DNA of 56,376 nt. Source: Oscillospiraceae bacterium. Lineage in GTDB: Bacteria; Bacillota_A; Clostridia; Oscillospirales; Oscillospiraceae. The notes below the pieces were generated by a model. That model had not been told where the DNA came from. It ran no database searches and saw only the letters and a program-made list of their open reading frames with translations. The DNA is taken from positions 1-56,376 of the forward strand of contig JAFYAB010000088.1 in NCBI GenBank assembly GCA_017540945.1, written 5' to 3'. How positions within the stretch are numbered: position 1 is the stretch's first letter; every line of letters starts with the position of its first letter. Positions 25,035-32,671 of this stretch are shown here, piece after piece. Made by a program: the position numbers and the translations under genes.

Positions 25035-26399
25035 TCAGAATTTGGGCAGCTTTGCAAAGCTTGCGGCCAGCTCCTCGTCCGTGGGGATCTCGTCGCTCAT
25101 TTCCCCGTCGTGGAACTTCTGGTAGGCGGACAGATCGAAGTAACCGGTGCCGGTGAGGCCGAAGAGGATGGTCTTCCGCTCGCCGGTCTCCCGGCAGCGA
25201 AGGGCCTCGTCGATGGCGGCCTTGATGGCATGAGCGCTTTCGGGGGCGGGGAGGATGCCCTCCACCCGGGCGAACTCCTCGGCGGCCTGGAATACCTCCA
25301 GCTGGGACACAGCCACAGCGTCCAGATACCCGTTGTGGCGGAGTTGGGAGAGGATGGGGCTCATACCGTGATAACGCAGGCCGCCGGCGTGGTTGGGGGC
25401 GGGGATGAAGTCGCTGCCCAGGGTGTACATCTTGGCCAGGGGGCAGATCCGGCCTGTATCGGTGTAGTCGTAGGCGTAGACGCCCCGGGTAAGGCTGGGA
25501 CAGGAGGCCGGCTCCACCGCCAGGAAGCGGCAATTGGACTTGCCCTGGAGCCGCTCGCCCATGAAGGGGGCGATCAGCCCGCCCAGGTTGGAGCCGCCGC
25601 CGGCGCAGCCGATGATCAGATCCGGCCGAATGCCATAGAGATCCATGGCTGCCTTGGCCTCCATACCGATGATGGACTGATGCAGCAGCACCTGATTCAG
25701 TACGGAGCCCAACACATAGCGGTAGCCCTCCCGGGACATGGCGTCCTCCACGGCCTCGGAGATGGCGCAGCCCAGGGAGCCGGATGTGTCCGTGTGCTCC
25801 GCCAGAATGGCCCGGCCCACGGCGGTGGTGTCGGAGGGGGAGGGGGTCACGGCAGCCCCGTAGGTCCGCATGATCTCCCGGCGGAAGGGCTTCTGGTCAT
25901 AGCTGACCTTCACCATATAGACCCGGCAATCCAGACCGAAATAGGCGCAGGCCATGGCCAGAGCCGTGCCCCACTGCCCGGCGCCGGTCTCCGTGGTGAC
26001 GCCCTTGAGGCCCTGCTGTTTGGCATAGTAGGCCTGGGCGATGGCGGAGTTCAGCTTGTGGGAGCCGGAGGTGTTGTTGCCCTCGTACTTGTAGTAGATC
26101 TCCGCAGGGGTGTCCAGCTTTTCCTCCAGGCAGTAGGCCCGGACCAGGGGGGAGGGACGATACATCCGGTAGAAGCTGCGGATCTCCAGGGGAATGGAAT
26201 AGTAGGGGGTGCTGTCGTCCAGCTCCTGCTTTACCAGCTCCTCGCAGAAGACGGCGGAGAGGGCCTCCTTGGTCATGGGCTTTCCGGTGGCGGGGTCCAG
26301 CAGCGGCGCGGGCTTTTGCTTCATATCGGCCCGGAGGTTGTACCAGGCCCGGGGCTCCTGAGCCTCGGTCAGATAGATCTTGTAGGGAATGTTGCTCAT
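25035..26399 (-). CDS. TrpB2-type tryptophan synthase beta-like PLP enzyme
   Basis: 454 residues, longer than TrpB1 and typical of TrpB2. The PLP lysine is about K115 in GSHKLNSA; ETGAGQWG and the phosphate loop AGGGSNLGG are present. TrpB2 condenses indole with serine, in many bacteria as a stand-alone indole scavenger, and this gene has no trpA, trpC or other trp neighbour. Start at 26399 (MSNIPYKIYL) or 26408 are both possible; AAGGA sits 12 or 3 bases before them. A terminator follows. It is separated by about 55 bases from the SLH-peptide-binding gene upstream and may share its transcript. Confidence 0.92.
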   Translation of the reverse strand: MSNIPYKIYLTEAQEPRAWYNLRADMKQKPAPLLDPATGKPMTKEALSAVFCEELVKQELDDSTPYYSIPLEIRSFYRMYRPSPLVRAYCLEEKLDTPAEIYYKYEGNNTSGSHKLNSAIAQAYYAKQQGLKGVTTETGAGQWGTALAMACAYFGLDCRVYMVKVSYDQKPFRREIMRTYGAAVTPSPSDTTAVGRAILAEHTDTSGSLGCAISEAVEDAMSREGYRYVLGSVLNQVLLHQSIIGMEAKAAMDLYGIRPDLIIGCAGGGSNLGGLIAPFMGERLQGKSNCRFLAVEPASCPSLTRGVYAYDYTDTGRICPLAKMYTLGSDFIPAPNHAGGLRYHGMSPILSQLRHNGYLDAVAVSQLEVFQAAEEFARVEGILPAPESAHAIKAAIDEALRCRETGERKTILFGLTGTGYFDLSAYQKFHDGEMSDEIPTDEELAASFAKLPKF

Positions 26400-26455
26400 T
26401 GCTCTCATCTTCCTTATCGGTTTTTAGGGAATCGCAGTTCACCGGGAATGGGGGC

Positions 26456-28891
26456 TTATTTTACGGAAGCGTAAAGGACCGCCTGCTGGAACGTCCAGAG
26501 CGTATCGCATTTGAGGTTTACGACATTCTTGGACATGACGTCGTAATACATGTTGGTATAGATGGGAATATCCGGGAGGCAGTCGTTCCACTCGTCGATG
26601 AAGTCTACCCAGAGTTGGAGGAAAGAATCATTATCGCCGGCTTCCACGTCAAAAACCATCTGCATGGACAGCTCATCCAGCAGCGAATTGTCGATATAAT
26701 TGCTATTGTAGCCCATATCCCAATACGCCGTGCCCTTCCGGCAGTAGCTGTAGGACAAATCGTAGCCGCCGTAATAGTTGACGGCCAGGTTGTACATGCT
26801 GTATATTTTTTCGCCTGAATCCCGATACATAGCATTCATGAGCTCACTGAAGGACATGTAGGTCAGTTCGATCTGCATACCGGCGGACTCGGCGATTCCG
26901 TTTTGAATCAACGCGTCATCCAGCAGCTCGGAAACATAGTTGCCACCAGAGGCAGCCCATCGGATGATCAGAGGCATCAGGATCCGACCGTCGTTCAGCC
27001 GCACAACGCCTGCGTAATTGCCGGCCTCCGCGGCTGTGACCTGCTTGTAACGGAGGCCGCTGCCGGCGTAGGGCTTGCCCTGTTCGTTCAGCGTCCAGCC
27101 GTCAGCCTCCAGCTCGGCTTTGGCGGCGTCCACGCTGAATTTGTAGGGATTCAACCGCTGCTGCAGCTCCGCCTCGGACTGCTGGTACATCCACATGGAC
27201 CGGCCGTAGGGTCCGTTTACCACAGCGCCATAACCGCCGGCGTATGAGTTCGAAAGGCTCTCACGGTCCAGCAGATAGGCGACAGCACGGCGCACGGACG
27301 GGAATTGCGTGGGGCTGAAGTCACAATGGAACGTGATCTTGCCGTAACCGTTGCGCTCATAGGAATGGGTGACGACCTGGCCCTGCTGCTCCAGATCCAG
27401 AGCATTGCTGATTACCCAAGGATCTGTAACACCGGAAATGTAATCAACCTCGCCCGAGGTGACAACATCCGCGCCGCTCTGCCATCCGACATATTTGACG
27501 TGAACGGTTTCGATCAGGGGCTTCCGGCCCTCAAAGTTTCCGGCATAGTTGGGATTGACCGTCAGCGTGGCGGTGCCGGCGTCGGCGTCCAGGCTCACCA
27601 GGGAGTAGGGACCGGCGGAGATGCGGTCAGAATAGAGGTAACGTGCGGCGTCGAGCTCATCAAGGTTCAGTGTGCCGCCTGCCAGGTATGCGCCGTTGCC
27701 TTCGTCCTTGACCTGCAGCGGCGCGGAGGAATACTGCTTCAAGGGCAGCGGCCGCAGGGAAACATAGGCCAATTCATAAAAATAGGGAACGTAATCAGCG
27801 CTGAGGGTAATGGTATAGGTATATTCGTCCGGCAGATGCAGGCCGGTGAGGGTGGTGGTTTCACCATTTTGGTAATTGCTGGCATCCACAATCCAGGGAG
27901 CGTACATGCCTGCGTTGACCTGCTGCAGGAGGGGAGAAAGGCCCACCATAGCATAGGCGACGAAATCCGCCGCGGTGATGGGGTCGCCGTTGTTGTACTT
28001 CAGGCCCTCCTTGATTTGGACGGTATAGGTTTTGGTGCCGTCCGCATTCATGACGGAGCTCAGGGACTCGACCACGGACTTGTTGATTTCATACTTGCCG
28101 CCCTTGCCTGTGGTGACGACGTCGTAGTCGTCGATCAGATCCCGGATGAGCTTGTCGGATGAATTGTTTTGCCACCAGCCGTTGCCAAGATCGCCGTTGA
28201 GCGATGTGCTGATGCCGCAGGTGATTTCTCCGCCGACCTTGGGCGAGTGGGTGCTGAAGAAGGCCATGATGACGCTGGCCACCTGAGCGCGGGTGGTGGG
28301 TTTCTTGGGACGCAGATAGGTGACGCCGTTTTCGGAGACACCGCTGAGCATCCCCTCCGCTACGGCCCAGGACAGGGAATTCACAGCCCAGGAGCTGGCG
28401 TCCTTATAGTCCGGGAAGGTAACGAGATTCGCCCGGGCAGAAGTGTCATAGCCAAAGAGCTCGGCGTATTTGAAGAGAAAAACAGCCAGCTCCTGCCGGG
28501 TGACCTTGTCCTTGGGCTTGAAGAGCTTATCGGTCTTGCCGGAGGCAATGCCGTTGTCCACGGCCCAGATCACGGCCTTGGTGTAGTACTTGCCCGCGGG
28601 CACGTCTGTGAAGTGGCTGCTGCCCGTTACTTCGGGGCTTCCGGCCAACTGATGGAGGATGGTTACCAGCTGACCCCGTTGCAGCTGATTTAAGGGGCCA
28701 AAGGTGGTGGATGAGGTGCCGCTCATGAGGCCGTTTGCGTAGACGTAGTTGACAGCCGCGGTGTACCACTTGCCGTCGGGAACGTCGTCAAAGGGAGTCT
28801 TGTTGTTTGCCGCGCTGGCCGCGGGAAGGACCGAGAAGCACAGAGTCAGAGCCAGCAGCAGGGCGAGGATCCGCTTGAATGCGTAATTCAT
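26456..28891 (-). CDS. SLH-anchored solute-binding protein, SBP family 5 (oligopeptide/nickel type)
   Basis: 811 residues. Signal peptide 1-27 ends ASA with no lipobox Cys. Three SLH modules follow (about residues 33-215: FDDVPDGKWY, FTDVPAGKYY, FPDYKDASSW, each ending in a TRxQ/RxE-type motif). Residues ~245-811 are a periplasmic-binding-protein class C fold: AVVESL-type region, TVQIKEGLKYNNGDPITAADFVAY, then YVGWQSGADVVTSGEVDY and RRAVAYLLDRESLS. Such domains capture peptides for ABC importers, but are usually lipoproteins; here the wall-binding SLH modules do the anchoring. No ABC permease or ATPase gene is in the window. SD AAGAGGAG supports the start. Confidence 0.92.
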   Translation of the reverse strand: MNYAFKRILALLLALTLCFSVLPAASAANNKTPFDDVPDGKWYTAAVNYVYANGLMSGTSSTTFGPLNQLQRGQLVTILHQLAGSPEVTGSSHFTDVPAGKYYTKAVIWAVDNGIASGKTDKLFKPKDKVTRQELAVFLFKYAELFGYDTSARANLVTFPDYKDASSWAVNSLSWAVAEGMLSGVSENGVTYLRPKKPTTRAQVASVIMAFFSTHSPKVGGEITCGISTSLNGDLGNGWWQNNSSDKLIRDLIDDYDVVTTGKGGKYEINKSVVESLSSVMNADGTKTYTVQIKEGLKYNNGDPITAADFVAYAMVGLSPLLQQVNAGMYAPWIVDASNYQNGETTTLTGLHLPDEYTYTITLSADYVPYFYELAYVSLRPLPLKQYSSAPLQVKDEGNGAYLAGGTLNLDELDAARYLYSDRISAGPYSLVSLDADAGTATLTVNPNYAGNFEGRKPLIETVHVKYVGWQSGADVVTSGEVDYISGVTDPWVISNALDLEQQGQVVTHSYERNGYGKITFHCDFSPTQFPSVRRAVAYLLDRESLSNSYAGGYGAVVNGPYGRSMWMYQQSEAELQQRLNPYKFSVDAAKAELEADGWTLNEQGKPYAGSGLRYKQVTAAEAGNYAGVVRLNDGRILMPLIIRWAASGGNYVSELLDDALIQNGIAESAGMQIELTYMSFSELMNAMYRDSGEKIYSMYNLAVNYYGGYDLSYSYCRKGTAYWDMGYNSNYIDNSLLDELSMQMVFDVEAGDNDSFLQLWVDFIDEWNDCLPDIPIYTNMYYDVMSKNVVNLKCDTLWTFQQAVLYASVK

Positions 28892-28919
28892 CTTTTATAC
28901 TCCTCTTCAGTGTTTTATC

Positions 28920-28953
28920 AAAGGCGCACGTCTCCCGGAAAGAGACGTGCGCC
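28920..28953 (-). terminator. Terminator of the aldolase gene
   Basis: 12-base-pair stem (28923-28934 with 28942-28953), seven-base loop; on the minus strand it is followed by TTTGAT. The T run is short. Confidence 0.65.
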
Positions 28954-28980
28954 GCAAGATCATGTGGAGAGAGCCTGGCT

Positions 28981-29949
28981 TCAGGCCTTGCCGGCGCAGC
29001 CCAGGACGTCGATCAGCTTGTGGCGGACCAGCTCCTTGATGTTGGCGCGGGCGGGCTTCAGGTACTGGCGGGGATCGAAGTGATCGGGATGCTCGGCAAA
29101 GTACTGGCGGATGGTGCCGGTCATGGCAAGACGCAGATCGGAGTCAATGTTGATCTTGCAGACGGACAGGCGGGCGGCCTGACGGAGCTGCTCCTCGGGA
29201 ATGCCGATGGCGTCGGGCATCTTGCCGCCGTTGGCGTTGATCATGGCAACGTAGTTCTGGGGGACGGAGGAGGAGCCGTGCAGTACGATGGGGAAGCCGG
29301 GCAGGCGCTTGGAGACCTCTTCCAGCACGTCGAAGCGCAGGGGAGGCGGCACCAGGATGCCCTTCTCGTTGCGGGTGCACTGGGCGGGGGTGAACTTGTA
29401 GGCGCCGTGGGAGGTGCCGATGGCGATCGCCAGGGAGTCGCAGCCGGTCTTGGAGACGAATTCCTCGACTTCCTCGGGATGGGTGTAGGAGGAGTCCTCG
29501 GCGGAGACCTTAACGTCGTCCTCGACGCCGGCCAGGGTGCCCAGCTCAGCTTCGACCACAACGCCATGGTCATGGGCATACTCAACCACCTTGCGGGTGA
29601 TCTCCACGTTCTTCTCGAAGGGCATGGAGGAGCAGTCGATCATGACGGAGGTGAAGCCGCCGTCGATGCAGGACTTGCAGGTTTCAAAGTCGGGGCCGTG
29701 GTCCAGATGCAGGGCGATGGGGATCTCGGGGCACTCAATGACGGCCGCTTCCACCAGCTTCACCAGATAGGTGTGGTTGGCGTAGGCGCGGGCGCCCTTG
29801 GAGACCTGGAGGATCACGGGGGAATGCTCCTCCTTGCAGGCTTCGGTGATGCCCTGCACGATCTCCATGTTGTTGACGTTGAAGGCGCCGATGGCGTAAC
29901 CGCCAGCATAGGCCTTCTTGAACATCTCGGTGGTAGTTACCAGAGGCAT
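28981..29949 (-). CDS. fba: Class II fructose-1,6-bisphosphate aldolase
   Basis: 322 residues. Zinc-dependent cleavage of fructose-1,6-bisphosphate in glycolysis and the reverse in gluconeogenesis. Signatures: AFNVNNME near the N-terminus, HLDHGPDFETC (zinc His and catalytic Asp region), SVMIDCSS, EAELGTLAG with the second metal ligand, and HGSSSVP. Length fits the short class IIA/B form. The ATG at 29949 has AAAGGAG 10 bases upstream; a GTG nine bases earlier is rejected. Own promoter and terminator; single-gene unit. The related tagatose/ketose-bisphosphate aldolases cannot be fully excluded. Confidence 0.95.
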   Translation of the reverse strand: MPLVTTTEMFKKAYAGGYAIGAFNVNNMEIVQGITEACKEEHSPVILQVSKGARAYANHTYLVKLVEAAVIECPEIPIALHLDHGPDFETCKSCIDGGFTSVMIDCSSMPFEKNVEITRKVVEYAHDHGVVVEAELGTLAGVEDDVKVSAEDSSYTHPEEVEEFVSKTGCDSLAIAIGTSHGAYKFTPAQCTRNEKGILVPPPLRFDVLEEVSKRLPGFPIVLHGSSSVPQNYVAMINANGGKMPDAIGIPEEQLRQAARLSVCKINIDSDLRLAMTGTIRQYFAEHPDHFDPRQYLKPARANIKELVRHKLIDVLGCAGKA

Positions 29950-29983
29950 AGTACACACTCCTTTATTTTAATTTGACAACTAA

Positions 29984-30011
29984 ATTATATCATATTTCCG
30001 AAGAAATACAA
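29984..30011 (-). promoter_or_regulatory. Promoter of fba
   Basis: Minus strand: TTGTAT (30011-30006), 16-base spacer, TATAAT (29989-29984), about 35 bases before the start. Confidence 0.7.
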
Positions 30012-30014
30012 GCT

Positions 30015-31028
30015 TTATTTTACGCCGATCTCCATACGGTATACTGTGTACACATCATCCATTTGGACGGGATTTCCGCAATGGCGGGCGAAGAAAGCGA
30101 GGGCTTCCGGATTTGCCGTGGGGATCCCGATATTCAGGACCTCGATCCCCTCGGCCCGCAGGCGGACGACCGCCTGACCCAGCAGCTGGTCCCCAAAGCG
30201 GCGATGCCGGTATTCAGGCCGCAGCCAGAGAGCGGAGGGCCCGGTTTTGGTGACGGACACATAGCCCACGGCCTCGTCCTCCAGCAGGGCGATCCAGACC
30301 CGATCCCCGGGGCCGGGGCCCCAGGCGGGATCATAGAGGGCTGCGTCCTCAGGCCCGGCTGCCCGATAGTGAAGATTGAACTTACCGCCCTGCTTTTTCC
30401 ACCAGCGCTGCCGGGCCCGGGTGGAGATGGCCTCGCTCAGATGGGAATTGTCAAAAAGGAAGACCGGAGAAAAGACCCCGTTTTCGTATTCCAGCAGGGA
30501 GACCGCCGTGTTGTCGCTGATGGAGGCGTCATGGGGCAGGCCGATCAGACGGTGCAGGCCTCCGGAGAGCACGCAGCCGTGGGTGAAGACGGCCACGCTC
30601 TGCCCCGGGTGCGCCTCGGCGATCTCTGTCAAAGCCTCGCAAAAGCGGCCGGCGTACTGCTCGTAGCTCTCCGCACCCGCAATGTGCCAGTTCTCCGGCG
30701 ACCGACTGTAGCAGGCCAGCTCCGCGGGCCAGCGTCGCTCCAGCTCGCCGAAGGGCACGTTCTCCCAGATCCCGACCAGCACCTCCCGCAGCCGGGGGTC
30801 CGTCCGCAGGGGCAGGCCCTTGGGGACGCAGATGGCCTCGGCGGTCTTCCGGGTGCGGAAGAGGTCGCTGGCGTAGACCGCGTCGATGGGGATCTCCGCG
30901 AAGCGCTGCCGCAGAGCGTCGATCTGCCGCAGACCGTTCTGGGTGATGCGGGAGTTGTAATGGCCGTCCATCCGGCGGTAGATATTGCCCTCCGCCTCCG
31001 CGTGGCGGATCAAATAGAGCCTCGTCAT
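30015..31028 (-). CDS. Fusion of histidine phosphatase and GNAT acetyltransferase domains
   Basis: 337 residues. Residues 1-195 are a histidine phosphatase of the phosphoglycerate-mutase-like family: R8-H9-A-E at the start (phospho-His), a SDLFRTRKTAE helix and the second His in VFTHGCVLSGG. Residues ~200-337 are a GNAT domain: RAAGPEDAALYDPAWG, AVGYVSVTKTG, then an acetyl-CoA loop YRHRRFGDQLLGQAV and a final strand pair. The likely start at 31028 lies one base after the pyrF stop, so the two are translationally coupled. Substrates unknown; phosphatase plus acetyltransferase suggests a metabolite repair or modification enzyme. Confidence 0.88.
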   Translation of the reverse strand: MTRLYLIRHAEAEGNIYRRMDGHYNSRITQNGLRQIDALRQRFAEIPIDAVYASDLFRTRKTAEAICVPKGLPLRTDPRLREVLVGIWENVPFGELERRWPAELACYSRSPENWHIAGAESYEQYAGRFCEALTEIAEAHPGQSVAVFTHGCVLSGGLHRLIGLPHDASISDNTAVSLLEYENGVFSPVFLFDNSHLSEAISTRARQRWWKKQGGKFNLHYRAAGPEDAALYDPAWGPGPGDRVWIALLEDEAVGYVSVTKTGPSALWLRPEYRHRRFGDQLLGQAVVRLRAEGIEVLNIGIPTANPEALAFFARHCGNPVQMDDVYTVYRMEIGVK

Positions 31029-31029
31029 A

Positions 31030-31950
31030 TTACAGCACCGTGACATAGTTTTCCAGCTGCCGCTTCATCCTCTCCACAGCGGCCTGGGCGGTTTCCACAT
31101 AATCCGGCGTGCCCTGCTCCCGCCAGGCGCCGATGATGGAGCGGGAGGCGCAGATCACGGCTCCGTGGCCCAGACGGTCGAAGGCGTAGGCCGCGTGCTT
31201 GGCGACGCCGCCCTGGGCACCGTAGCCGGGAACCAGGAAGAACAGGGTGTCGTAGCGCTTGCGCAGCTCCTGAATGGCCCTGGGCGCCAGGGCGCCCACC
31301 ACCGCGCCCACCTCGCCGTAGCCGCATTTGCCGAACAGATCGGTGCTCCAGCGCAGGGTCAGATCCGCCATGGCGGTGTGGATCACCCGGTCGCCGGAGA
31401 GCAGATCCTGGACCTCCGGGGAGGAGCGGTTGGAGGACTTGACCACCACGAAGAGGTTTTTCGGGTTCTCGCCCCGGAGATAGGGCAAAAAGGGCTTCAC
31501 GCCGTCGCTGCCCAGATAACCGTTGATCACCAGCCCGTCGCAGGGATAGGGGAAGACCCGTTCCCCGTCGAAGTCCAGACCGCCGAAGACGCTCTCCGCC
31601 GTCAGGGCGGCGATGTGGCCCACGTCGGCGCGCATGGTCTCCAATAGCACATAGTAATTCAGCTTTTTGGCGTAGGCCAGCACCTCCTGCATGGCCCGGA
31701 CGCCCTGCCAGCCCAGAGCCTCAAAGCAGGCGGACTGGATCTTCACCGCCGGGACGAGCTTCCGCAGCCCGCCCAGCAGGCCGTTGCAAAAGATGACATA
31801 GCTCTCCGCCAGAGCCTCCGGCCCGGGTCCCATCCGGGCTTCGCATTCCTCCAGGATCTCCGGCGGGATCAGCTCCCGGGTGGGATCGAGACCCACCATA
31901 ATGGGCGTTTTGAGTTTGCGGATCTTGCTTTGCAGAACGTCAATGGACAT
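31030..31950 (-). CDS. pyrF: Orotidine 5'-phosphate decarboxylase-like protein (type 2) with altered active site
   Basis: 306 residues, the length of type 2 PyrF. The frame of the family is intact: VGLDPTRELIP, VPAVKIQSACFEALG (Lys70 conserved), and the phosphate-binding PGYGAQGG near the end. However, the catalytic D-x-K-x-x-D segment reads E104-T-M106-R-A-D109, so the key Lys is Met and the first Asp is Glu. In the known mechanism that Lys protonates the vinyl carbanion, so either the protein uses another residue, belongs to a divergent clade, or has lost UMP synthesis. No other pyr gene is here. It is followed directly by the phosphatase-GNAT gene. Confidence 0.85.
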   Translation of the reverse strand: MSIDVLQSKIRKLKTPIMVGLDPTRELIPPEILEECEARMGPGPEALAESYVIFCNGLLGGLRKLVPAVKIQSACFEALGWQGVRAMQEVLAYAKKLNYYVLLETMRADVGHIAALTAESVFGGLDFDGERVFPYPCDGLVINGYLGSDGVKPFLPYLRGENPKNLFVVVKSSNRSSPEVQDLLSGDRVIHTAMADLTLRWSTDLFGKCGYGEVGAVVGALAPRAIQELRKRYDTLFFLVPGYGAQGGVAKHAAYAFDRLGHGAVICASRSIIGAWREQGTPDYVETAQAAVERMKRQLENYVTVL

Positions 31951-31994
31951 GGCAGCCGCCTCCGGTTCAGAATTTGAGATTCAGTATTTTATAT

Positions 31995-32000
31995 ATTATA
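31995..32000 (-). promoter_or_regulatory. Likely -10 element of the pyrF operon
   Basis: TATAAT on the minus strand, about 45 bases before the start; a clear -35 is not evident. Confidence 0.5.
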
Positions 32001-32072
32001 CCAGAAACACAGAAAAAAAGACAGCTTTTTTTCTCGAAAAACGGGAAAAATAGCAGAGAAAGGCGACAGATA

Positions 32073-32232
32073 CGCCGTAGGGACGCTCATTGAGCGCCCG
32101 CGCTTGCGGAGCAAGCATCGTTTGCGTCAGCAAACGATTTGACCGCGTTCCGAATCGTAGCCGCGCAGGATTTGCCTCCGGCAAATTGTCCGCCGTCGGC
32201 GGACCGGGCGCTCATTGAGCGCCCCTACGGCG
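32073..32232. repeat. 160-base modular palindromic repeat element (type 1)
   Basis: Outer 28-base inverted repeats (32073-32100 with 32205-32232; 26 matches) begin CGCCGTAGGG and contain the palindrome CGCTCATTGAGCG. Between them lie four hairpins: GCTTGC-GGA-GCAAGC, CGTTTGC-GTCA-GCAAACG, ATTTGCC-TCC-GGCAAAT and GTCCGCC-GTC-GGCGGAC. No coding capacity. With the flanking AT-rich stretch it fills the 322-base gap between pyrF and the next gene. Confidence 0.85.
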
Positions 32233-32272
32233 CTGTTCCTTTGAAACGGGGAAACGAAAGGGGGTGAATACT

Positions 32273-32437
32273 ATGACGATCAAGGGCTTTGCTCTGGCCC
32301 TCGGCCTGGGCATGGTGGGCGGCGCGGTGGCGGCCACGGTCCTGCCCAAGCAGCCCCAGGTGAAAAAGGCGATCTCCAAGGCCGCCGATACCGTGGAAAA
32401 CGCGGTGGAAACGGCGAAGAACGCGCTGAGCATGTAG
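32273..32437 (+). CDS. 54-residue small membrane peptide of unknown function
   Basis: A short frame with a very good ribosome binding site (AAAGGGGGTG, 7 bases before ATG). The peptide begins MTIKGFALALGLGMVGGAVA, one glycine-rich membrane helix, followed by a Lys/Ala-rich amphipathic stretch (KKAISKAADTVENAVETA). This layout resembles small YtxH-like membrane peptides, though the length is below that family. The stop codon TAG overlaps the first base of a palindromic repeat copy (32437-32456), so the C-terminus may have been set by repeat insertion. Confidence 0.65.
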   Translation: MTIKGFALALGLGMVGGAVAATVLPKQPQVKKAISKAADTVENAVETAKNALSM

Positions 32438-32456
32438 CGCGGACAATCTGCCCGCA
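32437..32456. repeat. Half copy of the GCGGGCA palindromic repeat
   Basis: GCGCGGACAATCTGCCCGCAAAA here matches the left half of the element at 38477-38540 with one change. It begins in the stop codon of the small gene. Confidence 0.7.
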
Positions 32457-32497
32457 AAACCCGGATTTCCCGCGTTCTTGCGCAGGGCGGCTCCAGT

Positions 32498-32590
32498 CGT
32501 AGGGAGCGATGCCCACATCGCCCCTGTCATTGTCTTAGGCAATGACGCCGCCGTCCCGGCGGCGGAGGCATCAGCGGATGCCTCCCTACG
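32498..32590. repeat. 93-base modular palindromic repeat element (type 2)
   Basis: Starts CGTAGGG and ends CCCTACG. Inside are four hairpins: GCGATG-CCCA-CATCGC, GTCATTG-TCTTAGG-CAATGAC, CGCCGCCG-TCC-CGGCGGCG and GAGGCAT-CAGCGG-ATGCCTC. Confidence 0.8.
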
Positions 32591-32607
32591 GCTCTGCGAA
32601 TCCCGGC

Positions 32608-32646
32608 AAACAGAACGACCCGCCGCAGGGACGGGTCGTTCTGTTT
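32608..32646. terminator. Hairpin terminator at the 3' end of the ectodomain gene
   Basis: Perfect 15-base-pair stem (32608-32622 with 32632-32646), nine-base loop, each arm ending in short T/A runs. Suited to end the minus-strand gene at 32672. Confidence 0.7.
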
Positions 32647-32671
32647 GTCATATGCCGCGCATGTCAGGCGC

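Noticed and set aside
32073..32600. CRISPR array
   Set aside because: The repeats are palindromic modules of unequal length without regular spacers, and no cas genes are present.
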